From Candidatus Melainabacteria bacterium GWA2_34_9 (GTDB lineage: Bacteria > Cyanobacteriota > Vampirovibrionia > Gastranaerophilales > UBA9971), in contig MFRJ01000046.1 in the NCBI GenBank assembly GCA_001784535.1, positions 1 to 37,121 on the forward strand: DNA of 37,121 nucleotides, given 5' to 3'. Made by a program: the position numbers and the translations under genes. The notes below the pieces were generated by a model. The model saw only the letters and a program-made list of their open reading frames with translations, did not search any database and had not been told where the DNA came from. This document shows positions 15,877 through 23,772 of the stretch, piece after piece. Within the stretch, counting starts at the first letter, position 1. Every line of letters begins with the position of its first letter.

Positions 15877-17469
15877 ATGACAGCAAACGAAGTAATTGAC
15901 AGGGAAAAAGAAGACATTTGTATCACTCCTGCATTTATTGGAAAATTTACCAACATTTTCAGAAAGAAAAATCCTGATGCTTTAATTAATTCAGCTAATA
16001 GTAATAAGTTAAAGAGATCTTTAACTGCTTTCGACTTAACAATACTGGGCATAGGCGGCGTTATAGGTGCCGGAATCTTTGCTCTTTCAGGAACTGCAGC
16101 TGCAGGAAGTTCCACTCACGTTGGAGCAGGTCCGGCAGTTATGATTTCTCTTATACTTGCAGCTACTGCTTGTTGCTTATCTGCACTATGTTATGCAGAA
16201 TTTGCAGCTATGATACCGGTAGCTGGAAGTGCTTATACTTACACCTATGCTACCTTAGGAGAAATTGCGGCATGGTTTATAGGCTGGATGCTTATGCTTG
16301 AATATGCAATAGGAAATATTACTGTTGCAAGCAGCTGGTCAGGATATTTAATGAATTTTCTAAAAGGTTTTGAAGGAGTTTTACCTAATTTTATTACCAA
16401 TCCTCCATTATGGCTTATTCATCCATACAGTATTGCTGCTGAAAAATTCAAAGCCGCAGGGCTTGATCCAGCATTAAATATACCTCATTTAGGACCAATA
16501 CCTATAAGTATGGATTTGCCCGCAATTTTTATTATCGCAGTTGTTACAGCATTTTTATATGTAGGAATTAAAGAAAGTACCAAAATGGCTTTCACTATGG
16601 TTGTTGTAAAACTTATTGTGATTTGTCTTTTTATCGGAGTTGGAGCATTTTATGTAAAGCCTGATAATTGGGTTCCATTTGCTCCTAACGGAATGAAAGG
16701 AATTTTTGTAGGAGCATACCTTTTATTCTTTGCATATATCGGTTTTGATGCGGTTTCAACAGCGGCAGAAGAAACAAAAAACCCTCAAAGAGATTTACCA
16801 ATAGGTATTTTAGCTTCACTTGCAATATGCACTGTTCTTTATATGGCAGTTGCTGCTGTATTAACCGGAATGGTTCCTATGAACATGATTGACACACACG
16901 CACCTATAGCAGCTGCGATGAAGACAGTAAACCAAAATTGGATTGCAGGATTTATTTCAATAGGCGCAATAGCTGGCTTAACTTCTGTTTTATTAGTTTT
17001 ACAGCTTGGCGCTTCAAGAATTCTTTTTGCAATGTCCAGAGATAAACTTTTACCGGGTGTATTTTCCAGAATTCATTCTAAATTTCATACACCTCATATT
17101 AATACAATTATACTCGGAAGCATGATAGCCTTATTAAGTTTGGTTTTAGACCTTAATGCCGCTGCTGAACTTTGTAATATCGGAACATTTACAGCATTTT
17201 TAATGGTTTGTGTAGGAGTTCTTGTTCTTAGAAAAACTGACCCTGGTAGACACAGACCTTTTAAAGTTCCTTTTGCACCTGTAACACCTGCTTTAGGGGC
17301 ACTAATATGTCTAGTGTTGATTATTTTCGGATTGCCTTCATTCAAAACACTTATAATGTTCGGTATATGGATTACTATTGGAATGACAATATATTTCACA
17401 TACGGGTTTAAAAAGGTTTCCAGAGAACATTTAACAGAAGAAGATACAGAAATCCTGCCTTTAACTTAA
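15877..17469 (+). CDS. APC-superfamily amino-acid permease (CAT-like)
   Basis: A 530-residue integral inner-membrane transporter with about 12 hydrophobic spans. The first span, DLTILGIGGVIGAGIFALSG (48-67), is the substrate-binding GIGGVIGAGIF unwound helix of the APC fold. CYAEFAAMIPVAGSAYTYTY and FFAYIGFDAVSTAAEETKNP are typical of the cationic amino acid transporter (CAT) subgroup, which takes up amino acids with protons. A GGAGGG site four bases before the ATG fixes the start. It heads a nine-gene run, and its stop directly abuts the bioB ATG. The substrate cannot be read from sequence. Confidence 0.9.
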   Translation: MTANEVIDREKEDICITPAFIGKFTNIFRKKNPDALINSANSNKLKRSLTAFDLTILGIGGVIGAGIFALSGTAAAGSSTHVGAGPAVMISLILAATACCLSALCYAEFAAMIPVAGSAYTYTYATLGEIAAWFIGWMLMLEYAIGNITVASSWSGYLMNFLKGFEGVLPNFITNPPLWLIHPYSIAAEKFKAAGLDPALNIPHLGPIPISMDLPAIFIIAVVTAFLYVGIKESTKMAFTMVVVKLIVICLFIGVGAFYVKPDNWVPFAPNGMKGIFVGAYLLFFAYIGFDAVSTAAEETKNPQRDLPIGILASLAICTVLYMAVAAVLTGMVPMNMIDTHAPIAAAMKTVNQNWIAGFISIGAIAGLTSVLLVLQLGASRILFAMSRDKLLPGVFSRIHSKFHTPHINTIILGSMIALLSLVLDLNAAAELCNIGTFTAFLMVCVGVLVLRKTDPGRHRPFKVPFAPVTPALGALICLVLIIFGLPSFKTLIMFGIWITIGMTIYFTYGFKKVSREHLTEEDTEILPLT

Positions 17470-18420
17470 ATGAGAAATCATCCAATGGCTGTAAAAACAA
17501 ATATTAATGAATTTTTGGAGCTATATGAACTTCCTCTTGAAGAGCTTATAGGGATTTCATCAAAAATAACTCAACAAAATTTCAAAAACAAAGTGGATTT
17601 TTGCAGTATCGTAAGTGCAAAAACAGGCAAATGCGGAGAAGACTGTAAATACTGCGCTCAAAGTTCTCATTACAGAACAAATATAGAAACACATTCTCTT
17701 ATTTCACTTGAAGAAGTAAAAAAATGTGCCATAAGTGCCAGAGAAAATGGAGTAACAAAGTTTTCCATTGTTACATCAGGAAGAAACCCTGAATCTGAAG
17801 ATTTTGAGAAACTTCTTGAGATGATTTCTCTTTTAAAAGAAATCGGCGGTTTTATGGTTTGCGCTTCTCTTGGTATTTTAGATGAAAAAGAACTTTTAGA
17901 ACTAAAAGAAGCAGGCCTTGAAAGATATCATCACAATATAAATACATGTAAGTCTTATCACAATGAAGTATGCACGACTCATTCATATCAAGACAGAATA
18001 AATACTATAAATTTAACAAAAAAATGCGGGCTTGAAGCTTGTTCTGGAGTTATTATAGGAATGGGAGAATCCAGACAACAAAGATCAGAAATGGCTGCCG
18101 AACTTGCAGAACTCAGACCCGCCAGTATTCCTATAAATTTTCTCTACCCTATAGAAGGAACTCCCTTTGAAATTCATACTGATTCGATTGACGCAGAGGA
18201 AATACTTAGAACTATAGCCATTTTTAGAATTGCAATGCCTGAATCAGAACTAAGATACGCAGGAGGCAGAGCTTTAAGATTTTCTCCGAAATATCAGGAA
18301 CTTGGTTTAAAAACTGGTATCAATGGTATCCTTGTAGGAAATTACCTTACTACTATAGGCATAGAACCAAAAGACGACTTGGATCTTCTTAAAAGAAGCG
18401 GGATGGAGTTAAAAATTTGA
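17470..18420 (+). CDS. bioB: Biotin synthase
   Basis: A radical SAM enzyme that inserts sulfur into dethiobiotin to give biotin. CGEDCKYC (57-64) supplies the three Cys ligands of the [4Fe-4S] cluster. YHHNINTC, VCTTHSYQDR and RYAGGRALRF, the last carrying the conserved Arg near the [2Fe-2S] cluster, follow in family order. The 316-residue length is usual. The first ATG abuts the permease stop with no ribosome site; an in-frame ATG five codons later (17485) is an alternative. No other bio gene is present, so substrate must be made or imported elsewhere. It overlaps the ruvA start. Confidence 0.95.
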   Translation: MRNHPMAVKTNINEFLELYELPLEELIGISSKITQQNFKNKVDFCSIVSAKTGKCGEDCKYCAQSSHYRTNIETHSLISLEEVKKCAISARENGVTKFSIVTSGRNPESEDFEKLLEMISLLKEIGGFMVCASLGILDEKELLELKEAGLERYHHNINTCKSYHNEVCTTHSYQDRINTINLTKKCGLEACSGVIIGMGESRQQRSEMAAELAELRPASIPINFLYPIEGTPFEIHTDSIDAEEILRTIAIFRIAMPESELRYAGGRALRFSPKYQELGLKTGINGILVGNYLTTIGIEPKDDLDLLKRSGMELKI

Positions 18421-19058
18421 TTAATTATTTAAAAGGCACATTGATTTCAAAAGTAGAAGACGGTCCTTTTGGTTGTAATATTACTGTTGAAGTTAACAAT
18501 ATCGGCTATATTATTACCACTAACAAGAAAGTGGTTTCTTTGCTTCCTGAAGAAGGCAATATAGTTACTATATATACTTCTTTAATCCATAGAGAAGATA
18601 ATATGTCTTTATGCGGGTTTAATACAAGAGAAGACAGAGACTTATTTAACATTTTACAAAGTGTTTCAGGTATTGGTGTAAAGGTTGCTCTTTTGTTGCT
18701 TGGGGAATTAGGCGCATATCGCCTTGTAAGCGCAGTTATAAGCGGCGATGCAAAAGCTCTTTCTAAAACAAAAGGTGTTGGTCCAAAGATCGCTCAGAGA
18801 ATTATTCTTGAACTTAAAGATAAAATGACTAACTGGCGGGAAAAAGTTGTCTTGAAACCTTCTGAAATAACCAAAATTGATGATATTGAAATTAATCAAA
18901 GTTATATAGAAGCCGAAACCGTACTTCTTTCCCTTGGCTATACAAAAAAAGAATCTGCTGAAAGCCTTAAAAACACCTTGCCTTTAGCTAAAAATAAAGA
19001 AGATTCAGAAGAACTTTTGCAGCTGTCACTGCAATGGCTGGTATCAAAGGAAGGGTAA
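18417..19058 (+). CDS. ruvA: Holliday junction branch migration protein RuvA
   Basis: A DNA-binding tetramer that grips four-way junctions and loads the RuvB motor. The start is TTG at 18417, overlapping the bioB stop in TTGA and giving MINYLKGTLISK, the standard family opening. The N-terminal OB fold spans 1-65. Helix-hairpin-helix motifs include LQSVSGIGVKVALLLL (81-96) and SKTKGVGPKIAQRII. A flexible linker and the small C-terminal RuvB-contacting domain (about 160-213, ETVLLSLGYTKKES) complete it. ruvB is nine kb away on the other strand, not in the same operon. Confidence 0.96.
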   Translation: MINYLKGTLISKVEDGPFGCNITVEVNNIGYIITTNKKVVSLLPEEGNIVTIYTSLIHREDNMSLCGFNTREDRDLFNILQSVSGIGVKVALLLLGELGAYRLVSAVISGDAKALSKTKGVGPKIAQRIILELKDKMTNWREKVVLKPSEITKIDDIEINQSYIEAETVLLSLGYTKKESAESLKNTLPLAKNKEDSEELLQLSLQWLVSKEG

Positions 19059-19064
19059 TCTCTT

Positions 19065-19940
19065 ATGGCAGAAATTAAAACCATAGCAGTAATAGGATTG
19101 GGGCTAATCGGAGGCTCAATATTAAAAGGTCTGAAAGATAAAGGCTTTGAATTATTAGGAATAGCAAGAAGGAAAGAAACTATAGATCAAGCCCTTGCTG
19201 AAAATATTATCAATAAAGGCTCTACAGGCATTGAGTTGGCTTGCAAAGCCGACTTGATTTTTGTTTGTACTCCTATTAATAAAACCATTGAAACAATAAA
19301 TCTTTTAAGCTCAAAAGTAAAACCTGAAACAATAATTACTGATGTAGCCAGTCTTAAAGGCGAAATACTTGACTTTATTAATACAATCCAATCTCCTGTT
19401 AGATTCATAGGAGGTCATCCTATGGCAGGAACTGAAAACAAAGGTCTTGATACATCCTCTGAAAATCTTTTTGAGGAAGCAAAGTGGGTTTTAACCCCAT
19501 CAAAATGGTCTAATCAAGAAGATTTAATCAAGCTTAGCTCTGTTATAGAAAAATTAGGAGCAAAAATTGTAATTACAGATCCTATTCAACACGATAAAGC
19601 GGTTGCTCTTATCAGCCATATGCCTTTATTTTTGAGCCAATCATTGTTTGGGATGGTTAAAGCTTATCCAGACAAAGATATTTCAGAACTGGCATTAACG
19701 TTGGCATCCAGCGGGTTTAGGGATATGACACGGCTTGCTACAACAAATCCCGAACTTTCTAAAGATATGCTCATTCAAAATAAAGAAAACGTTGTTGCAG
19801 CTGTAAAAGAATTGAAAAAATATCTTGATGAATTAGAAAAAGAACTTATTGAAAACGAAGAAAATTTTGAAAAAACCATTGAAAAAACAGCTTCTCAAAG
19901 AAAAAAAATGTATTCTTCTGAAGGAAAAAATGTATTATAA
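19065..19940 (+). CDS. tyrA: Prephenate/arogenate dehydrogenase
   Basis: Oxidative decarboxylation of prephenate or arogenate in tyrosine synthesis. The N-terminal Rossmann fold has the dinucleotide loop GLGLIGGS (11-18). IFVCTPINKT, TDVASLKG and GGHPMAGTENKGLD are the conserved sequence of the TyrA catalytic region, including the substrate-binding His. The helical C-terminal domain contains SHMPLFLSQSLF. The 291-residue length lacks a chorismate mutase or ACT domain, so it is a stand-alone enzyme without obvious allosteric control. Coenzyme and substrate preference are not decided here. It lies six bases after ruvA with a GGAAGGG ribosome site. The phenylalanine counterpart pheA lies near the right edge. 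Confidence 0.93.
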   Translation: MAEIKTIAVIGLGLIGGSILKGLKDKGFELLGIARRKETIDQALAENIINKGSTGIELACKADLIFVCTPINKTIETINLLSSKVKPETIITDVASLKGEILDFINTIQSPVRFIGGHPMAGTENKGLDTSSENLFEEAKWVLTPSKWSNQEDLIKLSSVIEKLGAKIVITDPIQHDKAVALISHMPLFLSQSLFGMVKAYPDKDISELALTLASSGFRDMTRLATTNPELSKDMLIQNKENVVAAVKELKKYLDELEKELIENEENFEKTIEKTASQRKKMYSSEGKNVL

Positions 19941-19972
19941 TTTTATCTTAAATCTCAAAAGGAGTTTTATAA

Positions 19973-20623
19973 ATGTCTAAAGAATTAAAAAAATATGTAG
20001 AAACAGCCTTGTTACAAGGCTTATCAAAAGAACAAATTAAAGAAAATCTTACAAATGTCGGATGGCCTAAAAGCCTTATAGATAAAATTCTATCCAATTT
20101 TAGCGGTTTGGATTCTTGTGGATTAATTATTCCAGCACCAAAGCAACAGTTTAACCAAATTGTCAAAGATATTTTTGTTTATTCTATTGTATTTATAACA
20201 TTAACAATGTCTTCTTTTGCAGCAGGAACGTTATTATTTAAATTTGTAGATTACTTGTTTAAAGATTATTTAACACAATCAAAGTATTCTTCTATGGCTG
20301 TTAGTTGGGCGATCTCTCAATTAATTGTTGCTTTTCCTGTATATGCTTTCCTTTCTTTGCATATTGTAAAAGATCTTATAAAAAATCCTGAAAAAAGAGA
20401 ATCTCTTATAAGAAAAATGATGATTTATCTTATCCTTTTAATTACTGCAATTACAGGAATTACGGATTTAACATCCGTTTTATCAAACTTCTTTAGAGGA
20501 GAACTTTCTTTAAATTCATTTCTAGATGCTTCTGTTGTTTTTGTAATTGCAATGCTTATTTTCAGCTATTATCTTCATGAAATGAAACAAGATGATTTAT
20601 TCATTAAAGGAAAAAAACTGTAA
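19973..20623 (+). CDS. DUF5671-type membrane protein
   Basis: A 216-residue membrane protein. The soluble N-terminus, KEQIKENLTNVGWPKSLIDK (19-38), is a small helical motif of the 'x-x-L-x-x-x-G-W' type. It is followed by four hydrophobic spans from about residue 60 to 205. The arrangement resembles DUF5671 proteins, known from many uncultured bacterial lineages and without an assigned function. AAGGAG upstream of the ATG supports the start. It overlaps the next gene by one base (TAATG), so the two are translationally coupled and probably work together. Confidence 0.65.
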   Translation: MSKELKKYVETALLQGLSKEQIKENLTNVGWPKSLIDKILSNFSGLDSCGLIIPAPKQQFNQIVKDIFVYSIVFITLTMSSFAAGTLLFKFVDYLFKDYLTQSKYSSMAVSWAISQLIVAFPVYAFLSLHIVKDLIKNPEKRESLIRKMMIYLILLITAITGITDLTSVLSNFFRGELSLNSFLDASVVFVIAMLIFSYYLHEMKQDDLFIKGKKL

Positions 20624-21087
20624 TGGAAAATAATAATAATTTACAAAAAACACTATTACCTGAAATACTATTTACAATAAGCTGTTTTGTTGTATTAACA
20701 GCTATTATTGCAGGCATAATAATTACAGGAGGTCCTGAAAAACAAAGAAAAATTCGTCTTGATGAAAAAAGAGTTAATATAATAAGAAATTTATCCTATG
20801 AAATAAGAAGTTATTACAATTCAAACTCAAAACTTCCTTCAAATTTAAATTTTATTTCTGATTCAACAAAGTTTAGTGATCCTAAAACTAACAAATTACC
20901 TGATTATTCAATTATAAATGACACAAAATTCAAAATTTGCACAAAATTTGAAACATCTAGTTTTGACCTTAATAAAACATATAGCTATGACTACAATATT
21001 AAACATCCTTCAGGTTATTTTTGCGCAATTTATGAAAAAACAAAAGATAAATATGTATTTTTTAAACTTGTAAATAATGATTTATAG
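20623..21087 (+). CDS. Small single-span membrane protein, unknown
   Basis: A 154-residue protein with one N-terminal hydrophobic span (about 15-35) followed by a charged helix, KQRKIRLDEKRVNIIRNLSY, and an extracytoplasmic C-terminal domain. The layout resembles a pseudopilin-like or pilin-fold membrane protein, but the cleavage motif is absent and I do not recognise the family. Translation is coupled to the DUF5671 gene through a TAATG overlap. Three Cys (in SCFV, KICT and YFCA) lie along the chain. Confidence 0.6.
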   Translation: MENNNNLQKTLLPEILFTISCFVVLTAIIAGIIITGGPEKQRKIRLDEKRVNIIRNLSYEIRSYYNSNSKLPSNLNFISDSTKFSDPKTNKLPDYSIINDTKFKICTKFETSSFDLNKTYSYDYNIKHPSGYFCAIYEKTKDKYVFFKLVNNDL

Positions 21088-21104
21088 GGAAAATTAAATA
21101 TTTT

Positions 21105-21692
21105 ATGACAAATTCTGTAAAAAAAGGGACTTTATTTGTAATTTCAGGACCGTCAGGCGTTGGAAAAGGCACTCTTGTTTCAATGCTTCGCGAAAAACAT
21201 CCTGAGATAAAACTTTCGGTGTCTGCAACAACCAGAAATCCTCGACCTGGAGAAATTAATGGCACTCATTATTTCTTCTTAACAAAAGAAGACTTCAAAA
21301 ACAGAATAGAATTAGGTGAATTTCTTGAATGGGCAGAATTTTCGGGAAATTTATATGGCACAAACAAAAATTTTGTTGAAAAAATGCTTAAAGATGGTCA
21401 AAACATAATCCTTGAAATTGAAGTTCAAGGAGCGCTTCAGGTAAAAAATAAGCTAAAAGATGTTATTTTAATATTTATAGAGCCGCCTTCTTTTGAAGAA
21501 TTAAAAGAAAGGCTTATTAAAAGATGCACAGAGACAGAAGAAGAAATTCAAAAGCGACTGGCTATTGTCAAAAAAGAACTTGAACAGAAGCATGAATTTA
21601 ATTATGTAATGATTAATGATAATCTTGATACAGCTCTTCAAAATCTTAAAACAATTATTTTAAGAGAAATTGATGGGATAAAAAACAAATGA
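21105..21692 (+). CDS. gmk: Guanylate kinase
   Basis: Phosphorylates GMP to GDP with ATP. GTLFVISGPSGVGKGTLVSML contains the P-loop GPSGVGKGT (14-22). SVSATTRNPRPGEINGTHYFF is the GMP-binding segment with the SxTTRxPRxGE signature, and FLEWAEFSGNLYGT follows as usual. The 195-residue length is typical. It overlaps coaBC by four bases (ATGA). It sits 17 bases after the small membrane protein, preceded by AGGGA. Confidence 0.97.
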   Translation: MTNSVKKGTLFVISGPSGVGKGTLVSMLREKHPEIKLSVSATTRNPRPGEINGTHYFFLTKEDFKNRIELGEFLEWAEFSGNLYGTNKNFVEKMLKDGQNIILEIEVQGALQVKNKLKDVILIFIEPPSFEELKERLIKRCTETEEEIQKRLAIVKKELEQKHEFNYVMINDNLDTALQNLKTIILREIDGIKNK

Positions 21693-22870
21693 CACTATCC
21701 GGAAAAAAAATCATAATAGGTATAACAGGCGGCATTGCGGCATACAAAACCTGCGATTTAATTAGAAAATTGATAAAGCTTAACGCTGATGTAAGAGCTG
21801 TAATTACGCCTGCTGCAAAAAAATTTGTGACCGAAACCACATTGAGGACACTCACAAGAAATTCCGTTTACTGCGAGCAGTTTGATGTTCCTGAATGGAA
21901 GCCTGAGCATATAAGTCTTGCCGACAGCGCCGATTTATTCTTAATCGTGCCTGCTTCTGCAAATACTATAGGAAAAATGGCAAACGGAATATGTGATAAC
22001 CTTCTCACTTCATTAATTGCGGCTTTTAATAAACCTGTTATTCTTGCACCGGCGATGAACTGTAATATGTGGGAAAATTCTTTTGTACAGGAAAATATTG
22101 TAAAGCTTGAAAAAGCCGGGTTTTATATAATTCCGCCTGAATCAGGAGAATTAGCATGCGGATATGAAGGAACGGGAAGACTTGCTGATATTGGCAAAAT
22201 ACTGGAAAAAGCATTGGAAATCCTTAGTAAAGAAAAGTTTTTACAAGGTAAAAAAATAATAATTACAGCAGGTGGAACAAAAGAGCCTATCGATCCGGTA
22301 AGATACATTGGAAACAGAAGCTCGGGAAAAATGGGAATTGCTTTAGCTGATGCGGCTTATAGTTTTGGTGCGGATGTTACTCTTGTTTCCACAATAAAAG
22401 TTGATAAACCTTATAAGATTATAAATCTTTCCACAGCTATGGAAATGCTTGAGACTGTTAAAAACGAATTTTCTCAGGTTGATGCTTTAATAATGGCGGC
22501 GGCTGTCGCTGATTTCAGAGTTAATAGTACTTCTGATCATAAAATAAAAAAAGGCGAAAAAGAAAATATAACTCTTGAATTAGTCAAAAATCCTGATATA
22601 TTAAAAGAAATTTCTAAGATAAAAAGAGATAACCAAGTATTAGTAGGCTTTTGCGCGGAAAGTCAGGACTTAATCGAAAATGCCAAAAAGAAAATTGGAA
22701 GCAAAAATCTTGATTTTATTATAGCTAACGATATTTCTGATAAAGAAATCGGGTTTAACAGCGATTACAATGCTGTTACAATTATAGACAAATTCATGAA
22801 CGAAATTAAAATTGACAAAACACTTAAAAAAGAGCTGGCAAAGATTATTTTAAAAGAGATTTTTAAATAA
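21689..22870 (+). CDS. coaBC: Bifunctional phosphopantothenoylcysteine decarboxylase/synthetase
   Basis: Two consecutive steps of coenzyme A synthesis. The N-terminal CoaC flavoprotein half (1-180) has GITGGIAAYKTCDLIR, the EHISLADSADLF segment with catalytic His, and the PAMNCNMW substrate-recognition motif. SGELACGYEGTGRLAD carries the conserved Cys of the lid. The C-terminal CoaB half (about 188-393) begins GKKIIITAGGTKEPIDPVRY and contains RSSGKMGIALADAA plus AAAVADF. The 393-residue length is normal. The ATGA overlap with gmk indicates coupled translation; gmk-coaBC adjacency is common in bacteria, often with rpoZ, which is not present here. Confidence 0.96.
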   Translation: MTLSGKKIIIGITGGIAAYKTCDLIRKLIKLNADVRAVITPAAKKFVTETTLRTLTRNSVYCEQFDVPEWKPEHISLADSADLFLIVPASANTIGKMANGICDNLLTSLIAAFNKPVILAPAMNCNMWENSFVQENIVKLEKAGFYIIPPESGELACGYEGTGRLADIGKILEKALEILSKEKFLQGKKIIITAGGTKEPIDPVRYIGNRSSGKMGIALADAAYSFGADVTLVSTIKVDKPYKIINLSTAMEMLETVKNEFSQVDALIMAAAVADFRVNSTSDHKIKKGEKENITLELVKNPDILKEISKIKRDNQVLVGFCAESQDLIENAKKKIGSKNLDFIIANDISDKEIGFNSDYNAVTIIDKFMNEIKIDKTLKKELAKIILKEIFK

Positions 22871-22873
22871 AAT

Positions 22874-23638
22874 ATGACTAATTTAAATAAAATAATTGAA
22901 AAAATTGAGAAATTTGCCCCGCCGGAGCTTGCAAGCGATTGGGACAATTCAGGTTGGCAGGTTTATCTTGGTAATAATTCAGTAAGCAAAATACTTCTTG
23001 CTTTAACCTGCACGATTGATATCGTTGAACAGGCGATAAAAAACAACTGTAATTTAATAATTTCACATCATCCATTGATTTTCGAGAAGATTAATAATAT
23101 TTCAACCGAGAATAATGCTATTTTGCCCGTAATTAAGGCTATACAGAACAATATTCAGGTTTATTCTGCGCATACAAATCTAGATTCTGCGCAGGGCGGA
23201 ATTGCAGATAAGCTTGCAGAGTTATTAGACTTGAAAGATATTATGTTTCTGGTGCAAATACCGGAAGATTTCAGGCTTGGAAGAGTTGGAGAACTTGAAA
23301 AAGAAAAAGAACTTAATATATTTATCAAAGAACTGAAAGAAATCCTTAAAATAGACAAAATAAAACTTATAAATCATTCAAACAAAACTAAGGTCAAGAA
23401 AATTGCCGTGATCCCTGGAAGCGGAACAAGTTTTATTCCAAAAATAAAAGATATTGATGTTCTCATAACCGGAGACGTGAAATACCACAACGCTTTGGAT
23501 GCAAAAGATTTTATTGTATTAGATGCAGGGCATTTTGAAACAGAAAGAATTATTCTGCCTGTTTTAAAAGATCTTTTGAATGAATTTTCTATCGAAGCGC
23601 TTATAGCAGAAGAAAATCCGCCATGGACAATTTTATAA
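22874..23638 (+). CDS. Nif3-like dinuclear metal centre protein
   Basis: A 254-residue member of the Nif3/YbgI (GTP cyclohydrolase I type 2 homolog) family, toroidal hexamers with a two-metal site. The metal ligands are visible: HHPLIF (about 58-63), SAHTNLDSAQGG (about 97-108) and, near the end, DAGHFETE. DNSGWQVYLG at the N-terminus is a family signature. The short form without the PII-like insert fits the length. The molecular role is unsettled; proposals include metal handling and nucleotide hydrolysis. It is the last gene of the nine-gene run, three bases after coaBC, and is followed by a strong terminator. Confidence 0.88.
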   Translation: MTNLNKIIEKIEKFAPPELASDWDNSGWQVYLGNNSVSKILLALTCTIDIVEQAIKNNCNLIISHHPLIFEKINNISTENNAILPVIKAIQNNIQVYSAHTNLDSAQGGIADKLAELLDLKDIMFLVQIPEDFRLGRVGELEKEKELNIFIKELKEILKIDKIKLINHSNKTKVKKIAVIPGSGTSFIPKIKDIDVLITGDVKYHNALDAKDFIVLDAGHFETERIILPVLKDLLNEFSIEALIAEENPPWTIL

Positions 23639-23663
23639 ATAAAAATTTTGGAACTTTTAAATT

Positions 23664-23699
23664 GCAAATGCGTCAAAAATTTTTGAATGCCGTATTTGC
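23664..23699 (+). repeat. Nested inverted repeat ahead of the terminator
   Basis: The outer arms are GCAAAT (23664-23669) and ATTTGC (23694-23699), and the inner arms TCAAAA (23673-23678) and TTTTGA (23681-23686). It lies between the Nif3 stop and the terminator hairpin and may protect the 3' end or bind a protein. Confidence 0.45.
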
Positions 23700-23700
23700 C

Positions 23701-23728
23701 AAAGCCTTTTTAAATAAAAAGGCTTTTT
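23701..23728 (+). terminator. Intrinsic terminator of the nine-gene run
   Basis: AAAGCCTTTTT-aaat-AAAAAGGCTTT forms an 11-base perfect stem with a four-base loop and a T-run. It marks the end of the transcript starting at the amino-acid permease. Confidence 0.92.
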
Positions 23729-23772
23729 CTTTTTACGGTGAAGCGAAAGTATTTTTCAGTTAAAATAATATT

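Noticed and set aside
15660..15899. 79-codon plus-strand frame before the permease
   Set aside because: Phe/Tyr/Lys-rich translation of A+T-rich DNA, no ribosome site, and it overlaps the well-supported permease start.
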